Positions 1 through 6,789 of a stretch of DNA of 12,426 bases are shown here, piece by piece. The DNA is from Motiliproteus sp036960405 (GTDB taxonomy: Bacteria > Pseudomonadota > Gammaproteobacteria > Pseudomonadales > Balneatricaceae), in contig JBALWS010000125.1 in NCBI GenBank assembly GCA_036960405.1, positions 1 through 12,426 on the forward strand. The letters run 5' to 3'. Position numbers and translations under genes: made by a program. The notes beneath the pieces are model-generated. The model was not told where the DNA came from. It worked only from the letters and a program-made list of their open reading frames with translations, and searched no databases. Numbering within the stretch: position 1 is the first letter of the stretch; every line of letters begins with the position of its first letter.

Positions 1-1
1 A

Positions 2-613
2 AGCAGCACCATCGACGCCGGTTCGGCACGTAGCCTGAGCAAATCGGCCGAAGAGCGCGGCATCGAGTTTGTTGATGCACCGGTTTCCGGTGGTACCGCC
101 GGTGCTGCTGCCGGTACGCTGGCCTTTATGGTCGGTGGAACCGACGCGGCTTTTGCCAAAGCGCTGCCTATTCTTGAAGCGATGGGTAAGAACATCTTCC
201 ACGCTGGCGGTGCCGGTGCGGGTCAGGTGGCCAAGGCCTGCAACAACATGCTGCTTGCGATCCATATGGCTGGTACCGCTGAGGCACTTAACATGGGCGT
301 TAACAACGGTCTCGATCCAGCTGTGTTGTCCGAGATTATGCTCAAAAGTTCGGGCCGTAACTGGTCGCTGGAAGTCTACAACCCGGTTCCGGGTGTGCAG
401 GAAGGTGTGCCTTCATCCAATGAGTATCAGGGCGGTTTTATGACCGACCTGATGTGCAAAGACCTGGGTTTGGCGATGGATGCTAGCCAGGCCAGCCGCT
501 CACCGGTACCGATGGGGTCTGCCGCACGTGGCCTGTTTAATCTGCACCAGGCACAAGGCAACGGCCCGTTGGACTTCTCCAGTCTGTACAAGCTGTATCA
601 GCAAAAGAGCTGA
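2..613 (+). CDS. mmsB: 3-hydroxyisobutyrate dehydrogenase, 3' part (5' end outside window)
   Basis: The enzyme oxidises 3-hydroxyisobutyrate to methylmalonate semialdehyde with NAD+ in the cytoplasmic valine degradation pathway. The visible 203 residues are in frame from base 2, so the N-terminal NAD-binding Rossmann part is mostly outside. The sequence begins with SSTIDAGSAR, typical of the end of that domain. The substrate-binding motif DAPVSGG lies at about 79-99. The helix with GAGQVAKACNNM follows; its lysine codon at 233-235 matches the catalytic lysine of the beta-hydroxyacid dehydrogenase family. The all-helical C-terminal domain is complete and ends at a TGA. SSTIDAGSAR and the tail NGPLDFSSLYKLYQ point to HIBADH rather than tartronate semialdehyde reductase. 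It is followed by a hairpin and then acyl-CoA genes, which fits valine catabolism. Confidence in the family is high, in the exact substrate good. Confidence 0.93.
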   Translation, partial: SSTIDAGSARSLSKSAEERGIEFVDAPVSGGTAGAAAGTLAFMVGGTDAAFAKALPILEAMGKNIFHAGGAGAGQVAKACNNMLLAIHMAGTAEALNMGVNNGLDPAVLSEIMLKSSGRNWSLEVYNPVPGVQEGVPSSNEYQGGFMTDLMCKDLGLAMDASQASRSPVPMGSAARGLFNLHQAQGNGPLDFSSLYKLYQQKS

Positions 614-621
614 TCGGGTAA

Positions 622-652
622 GGCCAAAGCCTCTTGTTAGCAGGCTTTGGCC
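622..652 (+). terminator. Hairpin after mmsB, probable terminator or attenuator
   Basis: A perfect 11-bp inverted repeat (arms 622-632 and 642-652) encloses a 9-base loop nine bases after the mmsB stop. The stem mixes GC and AT pairs. The bases after it (ATGTATATTGTTT) are T-rich but not a clean T run, so termination may be partial. The loop also holds part of a candidate promoter for the next gene. Confidence 0.5.
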
Positions 653-661
653 ATGTATATT
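634..661 (+). promoter_or_regulatory. Candidate sigma-70 promoter for the thioesterase-prpE unit
   Basis: TTGTTA (634-639, 4 of 6 to the -35 consensus) and TATATT (656-661, 5 of 6 to the -10 consensus) are 16 bases apart. Transcription would start near 668, inside the palindrome at 663-678, just upstream of the thioesterase ribosome binding site. The -35 box sits in the loop and right arm of the mmsB hairpin. Called by eye only. Confidence 0.35.
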
Positions 662-662
662 G

Positions 663-678
663 TTTACGTTTGCGTAAA
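663..678. promoter_or_regulatory. 16-base palindrome, possible LiuR-type operator
   Basis: TTTACG (663-668) and CGTAAA (673-678) form a perfect 6-bp inverted repeat around the spacer TTTG. It lies at the inferred transcription start and directly before the GGAGG at 681-685. From memory, operators of LiuR, a MerR-family regulator of branched-chain amino acid breakdown in proteobacteria, have the same TTTACG/CGTAAA half-sites; the neighbouring mmsB and prpE fit that regulon. The symmetry is seen; the regulator is inferred. Confidence 0.4.
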
Positions 679-690
679 GTGGAGGTTTCA

Positions 691-1128
691 ATGTCAGACC
701 CGATTAAAGAGCTACTGCACGAATACCCGATCACGTTGCAGCTGCCGGTGCAGTGGGGCGATATGGACTCCTTCGGACACGTTAATAACCTGATCTATCT
801 ACGCTGGTTTGAGAGCGGTCGAATCGCTTACTTTGAGGCATTCGATGGCATGGACAGGGAAAAGAGCGGCGGTATTGGTCCGATTCTCGGGCATGTCGAT
901 TGTCGCTACAAAATCCCAGTCGAGTACCCTGATACCATCACCGTGGGGGTTCGGATCAGTGATATTGGCGAGGATAGAATTACCATGCATCAGCGCGTGG
1001 TCAGTCATCTGCATGGCAAGGTGGCCGCCGAGGGTAGCGGGGTGATGGTCTGTTTGGATTACGCCAAAGGAATCAAGGCTGCGGTACCGGAAAGCTGGCT
1101 CAAGGCGATCGCGAGGATCGAGGGTTAG
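691..1128 (+). CDS. Acyl-CoA thioesterase, 4HBT hot-dog family
   Basis: A 145-residue single hot-dog-fold protein that should hydrolyse an acyl-CoA thioester in the cytoplasm, as a homotetramer if like its relatives. The family signature QWGDMDSFGHVNN spans about residues 21-33; Asp26 aligns with the catalytic aspartate of Pseudomonas 4-hydroxybenzoyl-CoA thioesterase (Asp17). The length is normal for the family. The ATG at 691 is chosen because GGAGG (681-685) lies five bases upstream; the frame is open back to 634, but that start would run through the palindrome and has no ribosome site. prpE follows after 42 bases with no terminator, so both are likely one operon. The substrate is unknown; a propionyl- or branched short-chain acyl-CoA is suggested only by context. 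Confidence 0.88.
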   Translation: MSDPIKELLHEYPITLQLPVQWGDMDSFGHVNNLIYLRWFESGRIAYFEAFDGMDREKSGGIGPILGHVDCRYKIPVEYPDTITVGVRISDIGEDRITMHQRVVSHLHGKVAAEGSGVMVCLDYAKGIKAAVPESWLKAIARIEG

Positions 1129-1170
1129 TCAGATTTATGCAGTTAAAAATAACAATAAAGGAATGACAGA

Positions 1171-3063
1171 ATGGGTTATCAAAGCGAATACAACGACTCA
1201 CTCAACGACAAAGAAGCGTTTTGGGCTAAGCAGGCTGAAGCGATCGCCTGGTTTAAAAAGCCCAGCCAGATATTGACCGAGGCCGACTACGGCAGCCATC
1301 GCTGGTTTGCCGATGGCGAGCTCAACACCTGTCATCTGGCGTTGGATGTTCATGTTGCCGACGGTCGTGGCGAGCAGGTCGCGCTCTATTATGATTCGCC
1401 TTCGACCGATACCAAACGCGGCATCACCTACAATCAGCTACTTGCCGACGTTAAACGCTTTGCTGGTGCGCTCAAAGCTCAAGGGATAGAGAAGGGCGAC
1501 CGGGTGGTGATCTATATGCCGATGGTGCCCGAAGCCGCTGTGGCGATGTTGGCTTGCGCGCGGCTTGGAGCGATTCACTCGGTGGTGTTTGGTGGTTTTG
1601 CACCTAACGAACTGGCGATCCGGATTGATGATGCGGAACCCAAAATGGTCATCACTTCGTCGTGCGGAATCGAGTTTGACCGGGTGATCGAATACAAGCC
1701 GCTGGTCGATCAGGCATTTGATCTGTCGGCGCATAAACCCGAACACTGCGTGGTGCTGCAGCGTCCGATGGCGCAGGCTGAGATGACGCCTGGTCGTGAC
1801 CTGGACTGGCAGGCGTTCCAGGAAGGTGTAACTGATGCCGACTGTGTGCCGGTTGAGTCGACCCACCCGCTGTATATTCTCTACACCTCAGGTACGACCG
1901 GAAAGCCCAAGGGGATCGTTCGCGATCACGGTAGCCACGCGGTAGCGCTGATGTACGCGCTACGTAATATCTACGGTATGAACGCCGGCGATGTCTGGTG
2001 GGGCGCGTCCGATATCGGCTGGGTGGTTGGCCACAGTTTTATCGTTTACGGTCCGTTGATGGGCGGTTGCAGCGCCATCTTCTACGAAGGCAAGCCGATC
2101 CGTAGCCCGGATGCCGGTGCCTTCTGGCGGGTGATCGAGGAGTACAAGGTCAACTCTATGTTTGCCGCGCCGACCGCTTTTCGTGCCATTCGCAAGGAGG
2201 ACCCCGAGGCGGCCTTGAGTAAGGACTATGACCTGTCCAGTTTGCGCTGGTTGTTTGTTGCCGGTGAAAAACTCGATTCTTCGACCTACAGCTGGCTCGA
2301 CGGCGTACTTGGTGTGCCGGTAATCGATCACTGGTGGCAGACCGAAACCGGCTGGCCGATGACCGCGCCGCTGATGGGTGTCGAGCCGGTCCCAACCCGG
2401 TTGGGATCTACCTGTGTACCGGTACCGGGTTACGACATCCAGGTAGTTGATCAGGAAGGTAACGAGCTGGCTGCTGATGAACACGGCAATATCGTGGCTC
2501 GGCTACCGATGCCACCGGGTGTGGCGCAAACGATCTGGCAGAATCCGCAGCGTTTTCAGGAATCCTACCTGACCGCATTTCCCGGTTACTACCACACCGG
2601 CGACGGCGGTTTTAAGGATAAGGATGGCTATGTCTACATCACCGGTCGTACCGACGATGTGATCAACGTTTCGGGTCATCGCCTCAGCACCGGCGAGATG
2701 GAGGAGGTGATCGCCAAGAACGCCGCGGTGGCCGAGTGTGCAGTGATTGCGGTTGCCGATGAGATGAAAGGCCATGTGCCGGTCGGACTGGTGGTGCTCA
2801 AACAGGGGGTCGAGACCGACGATGCAGTGATTGAGCAGGAGCTGGTGGCGATGGTACGCGCCGAAGTCGGCCCGCTAGCGTGCTTCCGTAAAGCGGTGGT
2901 GGTGCAGCGCCTGCCTAAAACCCGTTCGGGCAAGATCCTGCGCGCGATCCTACGCAAGATCGCCGATGCCGAGGAGTTCGGCATGCCGTCGACGATCGAT
3001 GATGAATCGATCTTGCCGGAGATTACCGAGACGATGACCGGCGCTGGATTGGGTAAGGCGTAA
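1171..3063 (+). CDS. prpE: Propionyl-CoA synthetase (propionate-CoA ligase)
   Basis: This cytoplasmic AMP-forming ligase activates propionate to propionyl-CoA in two steps through propionyl-AMP. It has 630 residues, as expected for PrpE. The N-terminal ACAS cap starts with MGYQSEYNDSL. The P-loop-like TSGTTGKPKG is at residues 239-248, followed by the PrpE-typical GIVRDHGSHAVAL. YHTGDGG lies at 473-479 with the ATP-binding Asp478, GRTDDVINVSGHR at 492-504 with the hinge, and the C-terminal PKTRSGKILR carries Lys588, the adenylation lysine that Pat-type acetyltransferases block in relatives. The ATG has AAGGA (1158-1162) eight bases upstream. It shares a likely operon with the thioesterase. 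PrpE is favoured over acetyl-CoA synthetase by the GIVRDHG and WWGASDIGWVVGHS segments. Its product could enter the methylcitrate or methylmalonyl route; neither is in the window. Confidence 0.96.
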   Translation: MGYQSEYNDSLNDKEAFWAKQAEAIAWFKKPSQILTEADYGSHRWFADGELNTCHLALDVHVADGRGEQVALYYDSPSTDTKRGITYNQLLADVKRFAGALKAQGIEKGDRVVIYMPMVPEAAVAMLACARLGAIHSVVFGGFAPNELAIRIDDAEPKMVITSSCGIEFDRVIEYKPLVDQAFDLSAHKPEHCVVLQRPMAQAEMTPGRDLDWQAFQEGVTDADCVPVESTHPLYILYTSGTTGKPKGIVRDHGSHAVALMYALRNIYGMNAGDVWWGASDIGWVVGHSFIVYGPLMGGCSAIFYEGKPIRSPDAGAFWRVIEEYKVNSMFAAPTAFRAIRKEDPEAALSKDYDLSSLRWLFVAGEKLDSSTYSWLDGVLGVPVIDHWWQTETGWPMTAPLMGVEPVPTRLGSTCVPVPGYDIQVVDQEGNELAADEHGNIVARLPMPPGVAQTIWQNPQRFQESYLTAFPGYYHTGDGGFKDKDGYVYITGRTDDVINVSGHRLSTGEMEEVIAKNAAVAECAVIAVADEMKGHVPVGLVVLKQGVETDDAVIEQELVAMVRAEVGPLACFRKAVVVQRLPKTRSGKILRAILRKIADAEEFGMPSTIDDESILPEITETMTGAGLGKA

Positions 3064-3066
3064 GTT

Positions 3067-3091
3067 GAGGCTCAGTCTGCAGGTGAGCCTC
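3067..3091. repeat. Perfect 8-bp inverted repeat after prpE
   Basis: GAGGCTCA (3067-3074) and TGAGCCTC (3084-3091) flank a 9-base loop right after the stop codon. No T run follows, so alone it is unlikely to terminate. It may protect the 3' end of the message or act with the true terminator downstream. Confidence 0.45.
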
Positions 3092-3111
3092 TAAACCTGT
3101 TACCGTCATAG

Positions 3112-3148
3112 AAGGGTGGAGTGAATTGTATTCGCTTCGCCTTTTTTT
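3112..3148 (+). terminator. Intrinsic terminator of the prpE unit
   Basis: In RNA form the arms 3115-3125 and 3131-3141 pair over 11 positions (eight Watson-Crick, three G-U) around the 5-base loop TTGTA. Seven T follow at once (3142-3148). This is a textbook Rho-independent terminator and separates prpE from the MaoC gene. A TATAAG at 3164-3169 just downstream could be the -10 box of the MaoC gene, although no good -35 goes with it. Confidence 0.8.
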
Positions 3149-3191
3149 ATAGCGGACCCTTTGTATAAGACCTGAATAGGACAACGTGCCG

Positions 3192-3653
3192 ATGAATCAT
3201 GACCGTTATCTGGATGATTTCAGCGTAGGCGAAAGCTTTGTTACGCCGGGTATCACCGTTACCGAAAGCGAAATTATCGATTTTGCGATGAAGTACGACC
3301 CGCAGCCATTTCATCTGGACGTCAACGCCGCAGCGGATTCGCTCTATGGTGGCTTGATCTCCAGCGGCTTTCAGACGTTGTCGCTAAGTTTTAGGCTGTT
3401 TGTCCAAAGCGGCATGCTGGCGGATTGCAGTATGGGTTCGCCAGGGATTGATGAGTTACGCTGGTTAGCCCCCGTACGGCCAGGCGACACTCTGCATACC
3501 GAGGTGGAAGTGCTGGAGGTAAAACCGTCTACGTCGAAACCGGATCGCGGTATTTTGCGGATGAGATACACATCGATCAACCAGCATGGAGACACGGTGT
3601 TGAGCTATATCATCAACCACTTTGTAAAGAGAAGGCCGGTCGCCGAAAAATAA
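3192..3653 (+). CDS. MaoC-like acyl-CoA dehydratase (R-specific hydratase fold)
   Basis: A 153-residue single hot-dog protein of the MaoC/PhaJ type, which adds water to or removes it from acyl-CoA intermediates. The hydratase motif is at residues 36-41 (DPQPFH), giving the Asp36/His41 dyad with the D-x4-H spacing of the family; GGLISSGF (53-60) is the conserved segment after it. Length is normal for a one-domain MaoC protein. ATG at 3192 is chosen with AGGA (3178-3181) ten bases upstream; an in-frame GTG at 3186 would be only four bases from it and adds two residues, so it cannot be fully excluded. The gene lies after a strong terminator and is probably transcribed separately. The true substrate cannot be read from sequence. 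Confidence 0.88.
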   Translation: MNHDRYLDDFSVGESFVTPGITVTESEIIDFAMKYDPQPFHLDVNAAADSLYGGLISSGFQTLSLSFRLFVQSGMLADCSMGSPGIDELRWLAPVRPGDTLHTEVEVLEVKPSTSKPDRGILRMRYTSINQHGDTVLSYIINHFVKRRPVAEK

Positions 3654-3684
3654 ATATCAGAATAACGGTGCAGATTGCCGAAGT

Positions 3685-3712
3685 TTGTCATAAGTTGTAG
3701 CAAATCTATACG
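3685..3712 (+). promoter_or_regulatory. Candidate promoter of the PAS-GGDEF gene
   Basis: TTGTCA (3685-3690, 5 of 6) and TATACG (3707-3712, 4 of 6) are separated by 16 bases. The start would fall near 3719, leaving a leader of about a dozen bases before the ATG at 3732. The short leader has only a weak purine stretch (AAAGAA) as ribosome site. Confidence 0.4.
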
Positions 3713-3731
3713 AAGTTAGTGATTAAAGAAC

Positions 3732-4631
3732 ATGAACGACCACAGTATTATTCGTGAGTTTACGCTGCTGCAATCGGTGATCAATGCGATACCCGCGCCG
3801 ATTTTTTTTAAAGATGCCGACGGGGTCTATCTGGGCTGCAATCAAGCTTTTGAGGAGTATGTCGGTAAAACTCGCGAAGAGTTGGTGGGAAAAGGCGTTT
3901 TTGAGCTGTGGGATCAACCCTTGGCGCAAAAATACTTTGAAGCCGACGATGCGCTGACGAAGGCCGGTGGCAAGCAGAGTTACGAAGCCCAAGTAAAATA
4001 CGCCGATGGCACGCTACACGATGTGCTGTTTCATAAAGCGGTATTCCACTCTAAATCTGAAGATATTCGTGGCCTTGTCGGTGTCATTCTGGACATCACC
4101 GAGCGTAAACGTGCCGAAACTGAGCTAGAGAAGCTGGCAACCACCGATTCACTGACTGGACTCTACAATCGGCACTACCTGTACGCGGCGCTTGACGCTT
4201 GCTGCAAAAAAGCCAAGAGACGTGGCTCGGAGTTGGCGGTACTTTTTCTCGATCTGGATGGGTTCAAAGCCGTCAATGATTCTTATGGTCATGCTGTGGG
4301 TGATCAGCTGTTAATCGCGATTGCGCAACGTCTGCGTGAGTGTGTTAGAGAGTCTGACAATGTGGCTAGATTTGGCGGTGATGAGTTTATTGTTGTCATT
4401 GAAGATATCGATAATCGAGCTCAGTGTGAAAGGGTTGCAGAACAGATCCTTCACCGCTTTCGTCAACCTTTTTTCATCGAAAACAAACCATTAATGATAG
4501 GAACCAGTATCGGCATAGCGACCTACCCCGATAATGGGCTCGACTCGCAGAGTTTACTCAAAAATTCTGATTTGGCACTTTATCAAGCTAAGACAGATGG
4601 TAAAGGAAAATATTTCTGTTCAGAAGTATGA
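3732..4631 (+). CDS. PAS-GGDEF diguanylate cyclase
   Basis: A 299-residue soluble protein that should make cyclic di-GMP from two GTP in answer to a signal sensed by its PAS domain. PAS covers about residues 10-125, with the typical start NAIPAPIFFKDADGVYLGCN and the end VGVILDITERKRAE. A short helical linker leads to the GGDEF domain (about 133-297), which starts with ATTDSLTGLYNR. The active-site motif GGDEF is intact at 215-219. RESD at 206-209 lies exactly five residues before it, the spacing of the RxxD inhibitory site, so product feedback is expected. No signal peptide or membrane helix is seen, so it acts in the cytoplasm. The PAS ligand is unknown. It stands alone, with its own candidate promoter, convergent to the next gene. 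Confidence 0.93.
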   Translation: MNDHSIIREFTLLQSVINAIPAPIFFKDADGVYLGCNQAFEEYVGKTREELVGKGVFELWDQPLAQKYFEADDALTKAGGKQSYEAQVKYADGTLHDVLFHKAVFHSKSEDIRGLVGVILDITERKRAETELEKLATTDSLTGLYNRHYLYAALDACCKKAKRRGSELAVLFLDLDGFKAVNDSYGHAVGDQLLIAIAQRLRECVRESDNVARFGGDEFIVVIEDIDNRAQCERVAEQILHRFRQPFFIENKPLMIGTSIGIATYPDNGLDSQSLLKNSDLALYQAKTDGKGKYFCSEV

Positions 4632-4640
4632 CAGTGATAA

Positions 4641-4664
4641 AGGCGCCCATATGCCTCTGTTTTA
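4641..4664. terminator. Weak hairpin in the convergent gap, possible two-way terminator
   Basis: AGGC (4641-4644) and GCCT (4653-4656) can pair around eight bases, followed on the plus strand by CTGTTTTA. On the minus strand the same stem is followed by TTTAT. The stem is only four pairs, so this is a tentative call based mainly on its place between two gene ends 30 bases apart. Confidence 0.22.
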
Positions 4665-5291
4665 ACTTGGTTCAAGGGGATGATAACGCTCGATATCTGC
4701 ACAGACCTGTTCAAACTCTTTGATACCAAACCATTGGTTTTTGATCTCGAATTGATCATCAAATAATACCCAGCTAGGGGTTCCCTGAAACTGGTTGTTG
4801 AGAAATGTTCGACCGCTGTGTAATACCGGATCTAGATAGCGTCCTAGCTTATCGCGTATCTGTTCCACCATTGCTGGTGACAGTGACTCTTGCTCCATGG
4901 CTTGCAACAGCCGCTGAGGAATCTCACTAACATTGGTCGCTGGCAGGAACCAGTCCATCAGCACCGGCACAGATATACGATAGGGCAGCATATGCTGGCC
5001 AAGACGGGCGTAGTGTTGCATTGAAGCGCCGACTAAAACTCTTTCATTGCATAAGGCAAGCGTGTTGAGCTGGTTGTTTAAAGCAAAGTCTTCAAATGCG
5101 GTTGATAGCGCGAATCCGTTCAAATACGGAAATCGATCTGTGAGCTGTTGCAGTTGTGGCAGTGCATACAGTAAGCATCCTGGGCAGTTTACCTGAAACA
5201 CCAGCATCAGATTAACGGGTTGGATAGTTACCGTACCCTGTACCACTTCTCCAGGGACAAATGAGAGCTTGGCCACCGTTTCTGTTTCCAT
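4662..5291 (-). CDS. Thioredoxin-fold (redoxin/TlpA-like) protein with CPGC motif
   Basis: A 209-residue protein, probably a thiol oxidoreductase or redoxin. The strand LMLVFQVNCPGC (residues 28-39) places Cys36 and Cys39 where thioredoxins have CGPC, here in the order CPGC. A cis-proline candidate follows at GTPSW (170-174, Pro172), then a strand and a C-terminal helix as in the thioredoxin fold. Between them is a long helical insertion (about 70-165), as in DsbA- or redoxin-like proteins. No signal peptide or membrane helix is present, so a cytoplasmic place is likely, unlike TlpA or DsbA. The ATG at 5291 has no good Shine-Dalgarno sequence; a later Met29 would cut the first strand, so 5291 is kept. 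The partner and substrate are unknown. Confidence 0.72.
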   Translation of the reverse strand: METETVAKLSFVPGEVVQGTVTIQPVNLMLVFQVNCPGCLLYALPQLQQLTDRFPYLNGFALSTAFEDFALNNQLNTLALCNERVLVGASMQHYARLGQHMLPYRISVPVLMDWFLPATNVSEIPQRLLQAMEQESLSPAMVEQIRDKLGRYLDPVLHSGRTFLNNQFQGTPSWVLFDDQFEIKNQWFGIKEFEQVCADIERYHPLEPS

Positions 5292-5347
5292 GGTTGATGA
5301 TAGTTAAAGAGCCTACAGATAAGCCCACATACGCTTCTTCTGACACA

Positions 5348-5378
5348 CCTCACACCTGAGGCGGACTGAATTCAGGTG
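5348..5378. repeat. Overlapping inverted repeats in the intergenic gap
   Basis: CACCTGA (5353-5359) and TCAGGTG (5372-5378) are a perfect 7-bp pair around 12 bases. CCTCA (5348-5352) and TGAGG (5357-5361) form a second, mutually exclusive hairpin that uses part of the left arm. The site lies 3' of the barrel gene and 5' of the thioredoxin-fold gene, both on the minus strand. No T run follows, so terminator function is doubtful; an operator or RNA switch is equally possible. Confidence 0.35.
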
Positions 5379-5417
5379 ACAGCATCTACTGGTATTCTAG
5401 CCCTTAGTGATAATTTT

Positions 5418-5822
5418 CTAAAAGCTGTAGCGAACGCCTAACGCGGCACTGAGGCCAAACTTAGCACTGCCGTCAAAATCGATATCAGGTGAAATCTGGC
5501 CGAAAGCGTTCCATCTTTTCTCAAAATTCCAATCAGCGCCAAAAGGCACTCTTAATCCATAATCTTCGTCCCAGCCAACAAAGGCACCCGCTCCGACATA
5601 CCAGGTATAAGGTACATTGGTATCGAAACGTCCCTTCTTGACCAGGTAATCCGCCGCTATGCCATCGTTACCGATACTGACATTAACCTGATCATTAATC
5701 TGGGCGGTGATTCCCAGCCCCATATCGAAGCCAAAGCCAACTTTAACCCTCTCCGCTTCTGCGGAGTGAACGGGTGCCGACAGTGCCAAGGTGATAAGGG
5801 AATAGACGATTTTTTTGTTCAT
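5418..5822 (-). CDS. Small secreted outer-membrane beta-barrel-like protein
   Basis: A 134-residue exported protein. The start at 5822 is set by AGGAG five bases upstream (5828-5832 on the minus strand); an upstream in-frame ATG at 5855 lacks one and would put extra residues before the signal peptide. The leader MNKKIVYSLITLALSAPVHSA ends near residue 21-23. The mature part alternates polar and apolar residues in strands rich in Gly, Tyr, Trp and Phe (for example TWYVGAGAFVGWDEDYGLRV) and ends in RYSF; a C-terminal Phe is the usual BAM-recognised end of outer-membrane barrels. The size would allow about eight short strands at most. No specific family is recognised. It may be a small OmpW- or YfaZ-like protein, but this is not supported by a named motif. 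Confidence 0.7.
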   Translation of the reverse strand: MNKKIVYSLITLALSAPVHSAEAERVKVGFGFDMGLGITAQINDQVNVSIGNDGIAADYLVKKGRFDTNVPYTWYVGAGAFVGWDEDYGLRVPFGADWNFEKRWNAFGQISPDIDFDGSAKFGLSAALGVRYSF

Positions 5823-5944
5823 GTTTGCTCCTGTAGATATAAAACATGCTGTCATAGAGAGTAGACAAACTTTGTTATGCTGGCTCAGCTTACCGCTACC
5901 TTGCTAGAGCCTAAGAAACTAAGTTGCGGATAAATCCTATTAGA

Positions 5945-5972
5945 TTGACAATGGTAGAGAATTTGGTTTGAT
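5945..5972 (+). promoter_or_regulatory. Candidate promoter of the solute-binding protein gene
   Basis: A perfect -35 TTGACA (5945-5950) is followed after 16 bases by TTTGAT (5967-5972, 4 of 6). It lies in an AT-rich stretch in the 241-base gap between the barrel gene and the divergent binding protein gene. The start would be near 5979, giving a leader of about 85 bases that contains the hairpin at 5991-6018. Nothing else is seen in this gap. Confidence 0.35.
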
Positions 5973-5990
5973 AAATATCATTAAATCTAG

Positions 5991-6018
5991 AAAGGTTTTC
6001 TTTATTAAAGCCTTTTTT
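5991..6018 (+). terminator. Hairpin with T run in the leader, possible attenuator
   Basis: Arms 5991-5999 and 6007-6015 can pair over nine positions (one G-U) around the loop CTTTATT, and the T run extends to 6018. The shape is that of an intrinsic terminator, yet no plus-strand gene ends here: the gene to the left is on the other strand. It would therefore lie in the leader of the binding protein gene. The stem is AT-rich and weak. Confidence 0.35.
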
Positions 6019-6063
6019 AGTTATGATTACGCCATTTTTTGTAGATTTGGAAAATAACGGCCT

Positions 6064-6768
6064 ATGTTTTTGCGGTTAATGGATAGCGCCAAATTGGTGC
6101 TTTTGACTCTGCTGGTGCTGCCGGCTGCCGCGGCTGAACGGCAACTGACATTATCCTATTTTGATAGCCCTTTTCAAAACCTGCATGTTGATATCATGGC
6201 GGAGGCGTATCAAGGGTTGGATATCGACGTGAAGTTTATCAACTTACCGAGCAAACGCGCACTGGTCTCCTCCAGCAAGGGGCTGGTAGACGGTGAAACC
6301 AACCGCATCGGTAAAATCAAAGCCAAGTTTCCTTCGCTAATACAGATACCGATACCGATGCATCCGCTAGTTGGGGCTGCTTATAGTTTGGACGGCAATT
6401 TGAATATCAAACACTGGCAAGACTTGAAGCCCTATCGAGTTGGAGTGTTGCAGGGGGTGCCGTTCTATGAAAAGCCGACTCAGGGAATGAATCGTCTCTA
6501 TGCCAATAATTATAAGCAGCTGTTTGAGTTGTTGGTGCGAGGACGGGTCGATGTGGTGGTAGGTACCACGTTTTCGTCTGAGCAAACCATCAATCAGCAG
6601 TTTGCCGATGCCGGAATCATCCAGGATGGTTCGGTCTTGATACATATCGAAACCTTCCATTATCTGCATCAGAAAAACAGTGATCTGGTCCCCGCGATCA
6701 CTCGTGCGTTGCAGCAGATGCGCGATAGCGGAAGAATTGACCAGATTGTCGCAGACAATTTACATTAA
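6064..6768 (+). CDS. Periplasmic solute-binding protein, SBP_bac_3-like, orphan
   Basis: A 234-residue exported protein resembling the amino-acid-type solute-binding proteins. The N-terminus carries a hydrophobic signal (about residues 9-22, LVLLTLLVLPAAAA) with likely cleavage before ERQLTLSY. The mature protein opens with a beta strand as in the family, then LPSKRALVSSSKGLVDGE, the usual lobe-1 segment, a hinge near YRVGVLQGVPF and the second lobe with GRVDVVVGTT. It ends with MRDSGRIDQIVADNLH, the typical C-terminal helix. There is no permease or ATPase gene nearby, so a stand-alone sensor or receptor role is as likely as transport. The ATG at 6064 has no clear Shine-Dalgarno site; an ATG at 6079 would shorten the signal's charged end and is less suitable. 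Ligand unknown. Confidence 0.82.
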   Translation: MFLRLMDSAKLVLLTLLVLPAAAAERQLTLSYFDSPFQNLHVDIMAEAYQGLDIDVKFINLPSKRALVSSSKGLVDGETNRIGKIKAKFPSLIQIPIPMHPLVGAAYSLDGNLNIKHWQDLKPYRVGVLQGVPFYEKPTQGMNRLYANNYKQLFELLVRGRVDVVVGTTFSSEQTINQQFADAGIIQDGSVLIHIETFHYLHQKNSDLVPAITRALQQMRDSGRIDQIVADNLH

Positions 6769-6786
6769 AGCGGGTCTCCTACCGCT
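6769..6786. terminator. Weak hairpin between convergent gene ends
   Basis: AGCGG (6769-6773) and CCGCT (6782-6786) pair around eight bases, directly after the binding protein stop and before the stop of the minus-strand gene. On the minus strand the stem is followed by TTTAATG, on the plus strand by CGATTAA. A two-way terminator is possible but the T runs are poor. Confidence 0.28.
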
Positions 6787-6789
6787 CGA

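Noticed and set aside
634..690. Earlier start of the thioesterase
   Set aside because: It lies inside the mmsB hairpin loop and runs through the palindrome; ATG 691 has a GGAGG five bases upstream.
1960..2484. Long minus-strand frames within prpE
   Set aside because: Shadows of the strongly supported prpE coding frame, without domains or start signals.
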